This document shows positions 13,003 through 19,190 of a stretch of DNA of 19,190 nt, in pieces. The stretch's first letter is position 1, and the number at the start of each line of letters is the position of its first letter. Source of the DNA: Actinomycetes bacterium (GTDB lineage: Bacteria; Actinomycetota; Actinomycetes; Mycobacteriales; Mycobacteriaceae); the NCBI GenBank assembly GCA_023416315.1, contig JAEZIA010000093.1, positions 1 through 19,190 on the forward strand. The letters run 5' to 3'. The notes beneath the pieces were generated by a model. That model worked only from the letters and a program-made list of their open reading frames with translations, made no database searches and was not told the DNA's origin. The position numbers were made by a program, and so were the translations under genes.

Positions 13003-14406
13003 GTGACCGGCACCCTGCGACTCCACGACACCTATAGCGGTGCCGTGCGTGACTTCGTGCCCATTCGTCCCGGCCACGCCTCCATCTATCTGTGCGGTGC
13101 CACTGTGCAGGGCTTGCCGCACATCGGCCACGTCCGCAGCGGCGTCGCGTTCGACGTGCTGCGTCGCTGGCTGACGGCCAAGGGCTTCGACGTCGCGTTC
13201 ATCCGCAACGTCACCGACATCGACGACAAGATCCTCACCAAGGCCGCCGACGCGGGCCGGCCGTGGTGGGAGTGGGCGGCCACTCACGAGCGGGCATTCT
13301 CGGCGGCCTACGACGCGCTGGGCGTGCTGCCGCCGTCGGCGGAGCCACGGGCGACCGGACACATCACCCAGATCGTCGAACTGATCGAGCGGCTGATCGA
13401 CAACGGGCACGCCTATACCGGGGCCGGTGACGTCTACTTCGACGTCCAGAGCTTCCCGGAGTACGGCAAGCTCTCCGGCCACAAGATCGACGACGTGCAC
13501 CAGGGTGAAGGTGTCGCCACCGGCAAGCGCGATCAGCGGGACTTCACCCTGTGGAAAGGCGCCAAGCCGGGTGAGCCGTCCTGGCCCACGCCGTGGGGGG
13601 CCGGCCGGCCCGGCTGGCATTCCGAATGCGTGGCAATGGCCCACGAATACCTCGGCGCCGAGTTCGACATTCACTGCGGCGGCATGGATTTGGTGTTCCC
13701 GCACCACGAGAACGAAATCGCCCAGGCGCGCGCCGCCGGCGACGGCTTCGCCAGGTACTGGCTGCACAACGGCTGGGTCACCATGGGCGGAGAGAAGATG
13801 AGCAAGTCGCTGGGTAACGTCCTGGCGATTCCGGCTGTGCTGCAACGGGTTCGGCCCGCGGAACTGCGTTACTACCTGGGTAGCGCGCACTACCGGTCGA
13901 TGCTGGAGTTCTCCGAGAACGCCCTGCAGGACGCGGTGAAGGCCTACACCGGCATCGAGGAGTTCCTGCATCGGGTGCGCACCCGCGTCGGCGCTGTGGT
14001 GCCCGGCGCCTGGACCGAGAAGTTCGCTGCCGCCCTCGACGACGACCTCGCGGTACCCGCCGCGCTGGCCGAGGTGCACAGCGCGCGGGCCGACGGCAAC
14101 CGGGCGCTGGAGGCCGGTGACCACGAGACCGCGCTGACCAAGGCCGGCGAAATCCGGTCGATGATGGGCATTCTCGGCTGTGACCCGCTCGATGAGCGCT
14201 GGGAGACCCGCGACGAGACGTCGGCGGCGCTGGCTGCGGTGGACGTGTTGGTGCGTGCCGAGCTCAACCGCCGCGACCAAGCCCGCCAAACCCGGGACTG
14301 GGCGCTGGCCGACGAAATCCGGGACCGGCTCAAGGAAGCCGGCATCGAAGTGACCGACACCGCCGACGGACCGCAGTGGGCGCTACGCGACGAAGGCAGT
14401 AAGTAG
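13003..14406 (+). CDS. cysS: CysS, cysteinyl-tRNA synthetase
   Basis: A 467-residue class I aminoacyl-tRNA synthetase that charges tRNA-Cys with ATP and cysteine. Seen: the zinc/substrate Cys31 in YLCGATVQG; the HIGH motif at 40-43 (PHIGHVRSG); the second zinc Cys209 in WHSECVAMA; the HHENE segment; and KMSKS at 265-269 (GEKMSKSLGN). The C-terminal DALR-type anticodon helical region follows. Length and motifs are normal for the CysS1 branch (Rv3580c), not for the related mycothiol ligase MshC. The stop TAG abuts the rlmB ATG with no gap. Confidence 0.97.
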   Translation: MTGTLRLHDTYSGAVRDFVPIRPGHASIYLCGATVQGLPHIGHVRSGVAFDVLRRWLTAKGFDVAFIRNVTDIDDKILTKAADAGRPWWEWAATHERAFSAAYDALGVLPPSAEPRATGHITQIVELIERLIDNGHAYTGAGDVYFDVQSFPEYGKLSGHKIDDVHQGEGVATGKRDQRDFTLWKGAKPGEPSWPTPWGAGRPGWHSECVAMAHEYLGAEFDIHCGGMDLVFPHHENEIAQARAAGDGFARYWLHNGWVTMGGEKMSKSLGNVLAIPAVLQRVRPAELRYYLGSAHYRSMLEFSENALQDAVKAYTGIEEFLHRVRTRVGAVVPGAWTEKFAAALDDDLAVPAALAEVHSARADGNRALEAGDHETALTKAGEIRSMMGILGCDPLDERWETRDETSAALAAVDVLVRAELNRRDQARQTRDWALADEIRDRLKEAGIEVTDTADGPQWALRDEGSK

Positions 14407-15348
14407 ATGGCCGGAAACTCCAAGCGCCGCGGCGCGATCCGCAAGGAAGGCACCAAGAAGGGGCCGACCGTCGGTTCCGGCGGTCAGCGCCGTCGAGGCC
14501 TCGAGGGGCGCGGTGCGACGCCGCCTGCGCACCAGCGCACCGGCCACCCTGCGGCCCGCCGTGCCGCTGCCGCCGCCAAGCACGCCCGCAAACCGAGCAA
14601 GCCGACCGACGAAACCGAGATCGTCCTCGGTCGCAACCCGGTGCTGGAATGCCTGCGTGCCAACGCTCCCGCGACGGCGTTGTACGTCGCCCTCGGCGCC
14701 GAAGCCGACGAGCGGTTGACCGAGTCGGTGACCCTGGCGGCCGACCGCGGGATCGCGATTCTCGAGGTGCCGCGCCACGACCTGGACCGGTTGAGCTCCA
14801 ACGGTTTACATCAGGGCATCGCGCTGCAGGTGCCGCCGTACGCCTACGCCCACCCCGATGACTTGCTGGCCGCCGCGACTTCGGACATCGAGCCCGCGCT
14901 GCTGGTAGCGCTGGACAACATCTCCGATCCGCGCAACTTGGGCGCGATCGTGCGGTCCGTGGCCGCGTTCGCCGGCCACGGTGTGCTGATTCCGCAGCGG
15001 CGCTCGGCGTCGGTGTCGGCGGTCGCCTGGCGCACCAGCGCGGGCGCGGCCGCCCGTGTGCGGGTCGCGCGCGCCACGAATCTGAATCGCACGCTCAAGG
15101 ATTGGGCCGACGCCGGTGTCCAGGTGGTCGGCCTGGATGCCGAGGGTGACACCACGCTCGACGAGTTCGACGGGTCGGGTCCGCTGGTGCTGGTCGTAGG
15201 CTCGGAGGGCAAAGGGCTGTCGCGGTTGGTGCGGCAGAACTGCGATGCGGTGGTGTCGATTCCGATGGCCGGGCCGACGGAGTCGCTGAACGCCTCGGTG
15301 GCCGCAGGCGTGGTGCTCGCCGAGATCGCCCGCCAGCGCCGCCGCTAG
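14407..15348 (+). CDS. rlmB: RlmB-type 23S rRNA 2'-O-methyltransferase (TrmH/SpoU family)
   Basis: A 313-residue SPOUT methyltransferase expected to methylate the ribose of G2251 (E. coli numbering) in 23S rRNA using S-adenosylmethionine. Residues 1-70 are a very basic, Gly/Ala/Arg-rich disordered extension typical of actinobacterial members. An RNA substrate-binding domain follows (about 71-145, with LGRNPVLECLRA and SNGLHQGIAL), then the knotted catalytic domain with the three SpoU motifs: DPRNLGAIVRS (174-184), VVGSEGKG and PMAGPTESLNASVAAGV. Orthologous in position to Rv3579c. The ATG follows the cysS TAG directly, so translation is coupled. Exact target base is a family inference. Confidence 0.9.
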   Translation: MAGNSKRRGAIRKEGTKKGPTVGSGGQRRRGLEGRGATPPAHQRTGHPAARRAAAAAKHARKPSKPTDETEIVLGRNPVLECLRANAPATALYVALGAEADERLTESVTLAADRGIAILEVPRHDLDRLSSNGLHQGIALQVPPYAYAHPDDLLAAATSDIEPALLVALDNISDPRNLGAIVRSVAAFAGHGVLIPQRRSASVSAVAWRTSAGAAARVRVARATNLNRTLKDWADAGVQVVGLDAEGDTTLDEFDGSGPLVLVVGSEGKGLSRLVRQNCDAVVSIPMAGPTESLNASVAAGVVLAEIARQRRR

Positions 15349-15360
15349 GGCACCTTCTCC

Positions 15361-15422
15361 CGCGAGCAGACGCAAAGGCTGCGAAACCCACGGCGTGTCG
15401 GGGGCTTTTATGTCTGTTCGCG
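15361..15422 (+). terminator. Long stem-loop terminator between rlmB and arsB2 (TRIT-like)
   Basis: Two 17-nt arms (15361-15377 and 15406-15422) are inverted copies with 13 of 17 identical positions and a 28-nt loop. In a plus-strand RNA the differences become G-U pairs, so 16 of 17 positions pair; in a minus-strand RNA three positions fail. The arm beginning CGCGAGCAGACGCAAA resembles a stem-loop family I recall as the repeated M. tuberculosis terminator TRIT. There is no T-tract after the stem. It starts 12 nt after the rlmB stop and ends 9 nt before the arsB2 stop. Confidence 0.65.
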
Positions 15423-15431
15423 CGTACGACG

Positions 15432-16670
15432 TCAGACCCCGATCAGCTGCACTCCAGCCCATAACGCCAACACCGCGACCACCAGGCACGCCGGAACCGT
15501 CGCCACCCCGAGCCAGGTGAACTCGCGCGCACTCGTGGGCTCGCCCTGCTGATGTAACACCCTGCGCCACAACAAGTTCGCGAGCGACCCGGCGTAGGTC
15601 AGGTTGGGGCCGATGTTCACCCCGATCAGCACGGCCAGCACCGCCGCCGGGCCGCTCGCCGCGACCAGGGGAAGCAGCACCAGCACGGCGGGAAGGTTGT
15701 TCACGACGTTGGACAGCAGCGCCGCCAGCGCCGCGATCCCCAGCAGGGCCACCAACCCGTTGCCCGAGGGCACCAGGTCCGAGGCGAAACGGTCGAGACC
15801 GTTGACCATCACCGCTTTCACCACCACCGCCAGCGCCAGCACGAACAGCAGGAACGGCACGTTCAGCGAGTGTGCGATCCCACCGATTGTGCTGCGTCGC
15901 TGCGCCAGTGACCGCACACCCAGCACCACCGCACCGGCCAGCGCCGCCCACGCCGGGGAGAGGCCGGCGAACGACGTCACCGCGAAACCCGCCAGGGTCA
16001 ACGCCAGCACAACCAGAACGAACACCGGCTTTTCCGCCGGCGGGGGAGTGCTTTGGGCCGGAACGTCGGCGAGGTCACGGCGAAACACCAGGCGCAGCAC
16101 CAGATATTCGACCGCTACCGCCGCCAGCCACGGGGCGGCCATCAACGCACTGAACCGGGTGAACGTCAGGCCCGCCGCGCTGAACGCCAGCAGATTGGTC
16201 AGGTTGGACACCGGCAACAGCAGCGACGCCGAATTGGACAGGTGCGCAGTGGCGTACAGATGCGGTCGGGGCGGCACCCGCAGCGCTCGTACGGTGGCCA
16301 GCACGACCGGCGTCAGCAGGACGACTGTGGCGTCCAGGCTCAGCACCGCGGTGGTTGCCGCCGCGATCAGGAACACCTGGCCCAGCAATCGCCGCGGCGT
16401 GCCGCCGCTGCCGCGGGCCATCCAGGTTCCCGCGGCCTGGAACAGACCCTCGTCGTCGCACAACTTGGCCAGCACCAGCACAGCAGCCAAGAAGCCGACC
16501 ACCGGAAGCATCCGGCCCATCTCGTCGGCCGCGTCGTGAACCGAGACCGCACCGATCGCGATGACGACACCCGCGGCCGGCACCGCGGCCACCGCCTCCG
16601 ACCAGCCGGCAGGCCGGGCGATGGCGAAGACCAGAACGAAAGCCAGGGCCGCCACGGAGACGATCAGCAC
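15432..16670 (-). CDS. arsB2: ArsB/SLC13-type membrane permease (Rv3578-like)
   Basis: A 412-residue integral membrane protein of the ion transporter superfamily (ArsB/NhaD/CitM), about ten hydrophobic segments. Recognisable stretches are LSLDATVVLLTPV, the NSASLLLPVSNLTNLL re-entrant region, its second-half mate LSNVVNNLPAVLVLLPL, and VNIGPNLTYAGSLANLLWRR. These are typical of arsenite efflux permeases, but substrate cannot be settled from sequence: no arsR, arsC or arsA is nearby. The GTG at 16670, 7 nt after the upstream stop, gives a normal N-terminus starting in the first helix and nearly the length I recall for ArsB2; the frame is open to 16730. Probably co-transcribed with the metallo-beta-lactamase-fold gene, as in M. 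tuberculosis. Confidence 0.85.
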   Translation of the reverse strand: MLIVSVAALAFVLVFAIARPAGWSEAVAAVPAAGVVIAIGAVSVHDAADEMGRMLPVVGFLAAVLVLAKLCDDEGLFQAAGTWMARGSGGTPRRLLGQVFLIAAATTAVLSLDATVVLLTPVVLATVRALRVPPRPHLYATAHLSNSASLLLPVSNLTNLLAFSAAGLTFTRFSALMAAPWLAAVAVEYLVLRLVFRRDLADVPAQSTPPPAEKPVFVLVVLALTLAGFAVTSFAGLSPAWAALAGAVVLGVRSLAQRRSTIGGIAHSLNVPFLLFVLALAVVVKAVMVNGLDRFASDLVPSGNGLVALLGIAALAALLSNVVNNLPAVLVLLPLVAASGPAAVLAVLIGVNIGPNLTYAGSLANLLWRRVLHQQGEPTSAREFTWLGVATVPACLVVAVLALWAGVQLIGV

Positions 16671-16677
16671 AGCGCGT

Positions 16678-17598
16678 TCAGGCCCACGGGTCGGCGCGTT
16701 GCCACACGGTCGGCAGATGCAGTGCGACACCGTCCTGCGCGGCCAGCCGGGTCAGGACACGCATCGACACGTGCAGGTCATCACCGGCATACGGCAGTGC
16801 CCGCATCGGCTCGGTGAGCGGCCGGAAGAAGTCGTCCCAGTGGATGAGCACCACCCGCCGCGCTCCGACCGCCCGCACGGTCTGCTCCCAGTACTGCTCG
16901 ACGTAGGCGGTGGGTTGCACACCCAACTGACCGATGCCCAGGTAGGCGATCTCGGCGCGGTGTCCGTCCAGCGCGCCGGGCAGGAAGCCGGCGCTGCCTT
17001 GAATCAGCAGCCGCCGATCGCTGGGGGCGTGGTGGATCAGGGTGGACCAGGCTTCGCCGCAGCGGAACGCGGCCGCCTTCACAGGTGGCACGACCGGGGT
17101 GGTGATCGTGCCGGGGAAGCGATCGGGCGGGCAGTGGTGCGACTCGAGGAGCGTCACGATGAAGGGTCCCAGTGTGAGCGCCTCGCCCGAGCTGGCTACG
17201 ACGATCTGATCGCTTGAAAGGCGGTATCCGCGAGCGATGTTGGCCGCCGATTCGCCGCCGATCAGCCGTGCGCCGGTGCGGGCGGCGACGAGTGCGGAAT
17301 CCATCGCATGGTCGTAGTGGGTGTGCACTGGCAGCACCGCGGCGAGCCGGTTGATCTTGGCCCGGTTGAGGCAGTAGTCGATCCGCGAGGCCGACGGCCG
17401 CAGCCGGCGAAAGCCGACCTCCAGCAGCGGCGGACGGGAGAAGAAGCCGTCGGTCAACACCGCCGAGGTGCCGTCGTCGACCAGCAGCGTCGAGACGCCG
17501 AGCCAGGTGACCGACAGCGCGGTATCCGGGTCGGCGTTGGGCACGTCGAAGCGGTCGCGGTACTGGGCGATGTCTGGCCTGCCGAGTTTGAGTCGCAT
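16678..17598 (-). CDS. Metallo-beta-lactamase-fold hydrolase (Rv3577-like)
   Basis: A 306-residue protein with the metallo-beta-lactamase fold. The zinc motif HTHYDH is at 92-97; later candidate ligands are the SHHCPP His pair and the IHWDD segment. It is closest in type to the UlaG/NAPE-PLD-like branch of the superfamily, which hydrolyses phosphodiester or lactone substrates; the true substrate is unknown. An N-terminal stretch of about 30 residues precedes the fold, with no signal peptide. The ATG at 17598 overlaps the pxpA stop by one base (TGATG) and arsB2 begins 7 nt after its stop, so it sits mid-operon. Confidence 0.85.
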   Translation of the reverse strand: MRLKLGRPDIAQYRDRFDVPNADPDTALSVTWLGVSTLLVDDGTSAVLTDGFFSRPPLLEVGFRRLRPSASRIDYCLNRAKINRLAAVLPVHTHYDHAMDSALVAARTGARLIGGESAANIARGYRLSSDQIVVASSGEALTLGPFIVTLLESHHCPPDRFPGTITTPVVPPVKAAAFRCGEAWSTLIHHAPSDRRLLIQGSAGFLPGALDGHRAEIAYLGIGQLGVQPTAYVEQYWEQTVRAVGARRVVLIHWDDFFRPLTEPMRALPYAGDDLHVSMRVLTRLAAQDGVALHLPTVWQRADPWA

Positions 17599-18356
17599 CA
17601 GACGAACGCCGCCAATTCGACGCCGTCGCGCAGCAGGCGCTCACGGACCGCGGCGGCGATCTGCACCGCGCCCGGCGAATCGCCGTGTACGCAGACCGAT
17701 TCCACGCGTACGTCGATCGGGTTCCCGTCGGCGGCCAGCACTCGTCCGGTGTCGACCATCCGCAGCACCCGCTCGGCAATCTCGTCGGGGTCGTGCAGCA
17801 CCGCACCGGGTTCACGGCGTGGCACCAGCGTGCCGTCGGGACGGTAGGCGCGGTCTGCGAACGCTTCGGCGACGGTGCGCAAGCCGAGGCGTTCGGCCTC
17901 TGCGAAGAACACCGAGCCGGCCTGGCTGAGTACCGGAAGGCCGGGGTCGACGGCGTGCACCGCCTGGGCCACCGCGCGGGCCTGCTCGCGATGGCGGACG
18001 ATCGTGTTGTACAGGGCGCCATGTGGTTTGACGTAGCCGACGTCCGAGCCCGCGGCGCGGGACAGCGCTTGCAGCGCACCGATCTGGTAGATCACCTCGG
18101 CGGTCAGCTCGGCCGGTTCGACGTCGATGAAGCGGCGGCCGAACCCAGCCAGGTCGAGATAGCTGACCTGGGCGCCGATCCGGACGCCGCGCTGGGCGGC
18201 GGCGCGGGCGGTGCGGGCCAGCCCGGCGGGGTTGCCGGCGTGAAATCCGCAGGCCAGGTTGGCGCTGGTGACGATGTCGAGCATCGCGGCGTCGTCACCG
18301 AGGTCCCACACCCCGAAACCCTCGCCGAGGTCTGCGTTCAGGTCGACGGAGGTCAC
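17598..18356 (-). CDS. pxpA: PxpA, 5-oxoprolinase subunit A (LamB/YcsF family)
   Basis: A 252-residue LamB/YcsF protein. Conserved blocks are DLNADLGEGFG (5-15), NLACGFHAGNP (33-43), KPHGALYN (110-117), and the late VCVHGDSPGAV. Family role: with PxpB and PxpC it opens 5-oxoproline (pyroglutamate) to glutamate using ATP. pxpB and pxpC are not next to it here, so a partner complex would have to be encoded elsewhere, or the protein has another use. It starts at GTG 18356, with TAGGCT 6 nt upstream and no ribosome binding site. The next gene starts at its stop codon. Confidence 0.92.
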   Translation of the reverse strand: MTSVDLNADLGEGFGVWDLGDDAAMLDIVTSANLACGFHAGNPAGLARTARAAAQRGVRIGAQVSYLDLAGFGRRFIDVEPAELTAEVIYQIGALQALSRAAGSDVGYVKPHGALYNTIVRHREQARAVAQAVHAVDPGLPVLSQAGSVFFAEAERLGLRTVAEAFADRAYRPDGTLVPRREPGAVLHDPDEIAERVLRMVDTGRVLAADGNPIDVRVESVCVHGDSPGAVQIAAAVRERLLRDGVELAAFV

Positions 18357-18362
18357 GGACCC

Positions 18363-18368
18363 AGCCTA
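18363..18368 (-). promoter_or_regulatory. Predicted -10 box, leaderless pxpA promoter
   Basis: On the minus strand TAGGCT is followed by 6 nt and the pxpA GTG. It lies in the 16-nt spacer after znuB. This suggests that pxpA, the metallo-beta-lactamase-fold gene and arsB2 can be transcribed independently of the zinc transporter genes, although read-through is not excluded. Confidence 0.45.
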
Positions 18369-18372
18369 GGGC

Positions 18373-19190
18373 TCAGGCGGAGGCGGGGTCGAGATGACGT
18401 CGGCTGACCGCCCAACACACCAGGTAGATGACGAACGAGATCGTCGTGACGAACACCGATACCGGGACGCCGGGCGCCAGCGACAGCACGATGCCGACGA
18501 CCGCGGACAGTTCGGCGAAGATCACCGACGCCGCGATCACGGCGGCCGGGGAGCTGAATACGCGTGCCGCCGCGGCCGCCGGCGTGATGAGCAGTGACAT
18601 CACCAGCAGCGCACCCACGATCTGCACACCCTGCGCGGCAACCACACCGACCAGTGCGGCGAACACGATGCCGAGCGCACGCACTGGAACACCGCGTGCA
18701 GCAGCCACTTCCGGGTCGGCGGTGGCGAACAACAGTGGCCGGTAGCTGACCACGAGGACACCGACCACCACTACCGTCACCGCGATCAGCAGCGCCAGAC
18801 CCGAGTACCCGACCCCCACGATCTGGCCGGTCAGCAGCGCGAAACTGGTGCCCGCGCGGCCCGGATACAGGTGGATGAACAGCACGGCAAGTCCGAGCCC
18901 GAACGCCAGCACCACGCCGATTGCCGAATCGCGTTCGCGGGCCCGCTGACCGAGGATGCCGAACAGCACGGCGGCCAGCGCGCTGCCCACCAGGGCGCCC
19001 AGGCCGATGTTGAAGCCGACCAGCAACGCGAACGCCGCACCGGTCAGCGACAGCTCGCTGGAGCCGTGCACGGCGAACGACATCTGGCGCATCACGATGA
19101 ACGGCCCGATCAGCCCGGCCACCAACGCCAGCAGCGCGGCCGCGATCAGAGCCTGCTGGACGAAGCCGCGGCTCAGCAGGTCGGCGGTGA
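18373..19190 (-). CDS. znuB: ZnuB-type metal ABC transporter permease (5' end beyond window)
   Basis: The visible 271 residues form an ABC-3 family permease of the zinc/manganese uptake type, with about eight membrane helices. Typical segments are AGLIGPFIVMRQMSFAVHG near the N-terminus, DSAIGVVLAFGLGLAVLFI, and the late GVQIVGALLVMSLLITPAAAAARV that contacts the ATPase. The frame is open to the window end with no stop; codons before 19125 still read as family sequence (LLSRGFVQQALIAAALLALVAG), so the true start is outside. Known context: the M. smegmatis znuABC cluster is Zur-repressed; any Zur box here would lie off the edge. Zinc rather than manganese is inferred. Confidence 0.88.
   Translation of the reverse strand, partial: TADLLSRGFVQQALIAAALLALVAGLIGPFIVMRQMSFAVHGSSELSLTGAAFALLVGFNIGLGALVGSALAAVLFGILGQRARERDSAIGVVLAFGLGLAVLFIHLYPGRAGTSFALLTGQIVGVGYSGLALLIAVTVVVVGVLVVSYRPLLFATADPEVAAARGVPVRALGIVFAALVGVVAAQGVQIVGALLVMSLLITPAAAAARVFSSPAAVIAASVIFAELSAVVGIVLSLAPGVPVSVFVTTISFVIYLVCWAVSRRHLDPASA

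Noticed and set aside
12787..14289. 500-residue open frame on the minus strand opposite cysS and ispF
   Set aside because: It is a GC-rich shadow: the plus strand carries two unmistakable enzymes with full motifs, and the antisense product is His/Arg/Gly-rich with no recognisable domain.
14806..15951. 381-residue minus-strand frame opposite rlmB and through the rlmB-arsB2 spacer
   Set aside because: Runs antisense to rlmB motifs and out of frame with arsB2; composition is Gly/Arg/Ala-rich only.
16781..18079. 432-residue minus-strand frame across pxpA and the metallo-beta-lactamase-fold gene
   Set aside because: It is the alternative frame of two well-identified genes; the product is Arg/Pro/Ala-rich and low in complexity.

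Overview
The window is chromosomal DNA of high G+C content from an actinobacterium, almost certainly a mycobacterium of the environmental Mycolicibacterium type. Many proteins closely match M. tuberculosis proteins as I remember them (MhuD, CarD, DisA, RadA, MutY, CanB, IspD/IspF). Their order follows the M. tuberculosis Rv3577-Rv3593 block in reverse orientation. There is no PE/PPE gene, no insertion sequence, no CRISPR array, and I saw no tRNA or rRNA gene.

Layout. (1) 1-1753: a cobalamin riboswitch followed by cbtB, cbtA and a histidine-phosphatase-like gene, forming a B12-controlled cobalt uptake operon. (2) 1733-4425: the mhuD-lpqF pair (haem degradation enzyme; serine-hydrolase-fold lipoprotein), a divergent alpha/beta hydrolase and a small membrane protein. 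(3) 4426-6983: a GlxA/AraC-type regulator, mutY and a beta-carbonic anhydrase. (4) 7064-11010: a Pro-rich membrane-anchored protein, then the minus-strand group lpqE, radA, disA. (5) 11318-15348: the plus-strand series carD, ispD, ispF, cysS, rlmB. (6) 15432-19190: minus-strand znuB (cut by the window edge), pxpA, a metallo-beta-lactamase-fold protein and an ArsB-type permease.

The core (regions 4 and 5) is conserved housekeeping: RNA polymerase control (CarD), DNA repair and c-di-AMP signalling (RadA-DisA), isoprenoid precursor synthesis (IspD-IspF), cysteinyl-tRNA synthesis and ribosomal RNA methylation. The flanks carry metal-related genes (cobalt, haem, zinc, arsenite-type permease).

The most informative non-coding signals are the riboswitch; a PafBC-type DNA-damage promoter in front of radA; several -10 boxes 6-8 nt before a start codon, which suggests leaderless transcripts (mhuD, the GlxA-type regulator, the Rv3587c-like gene, radA, cysS, pxpA); a perfect 12-bp palindrome at the carD promoter; and a wobble-rich inverted repeat between the convergent rlmB and arsB2 that looks like a mycobacterial terminator. 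Gene packing is extreme. Four of the five convergent junctions overlap at the stop codons, and mutY and canB appear to share one CATG for their divergent start codons. I found no clear new defence or mobile system.
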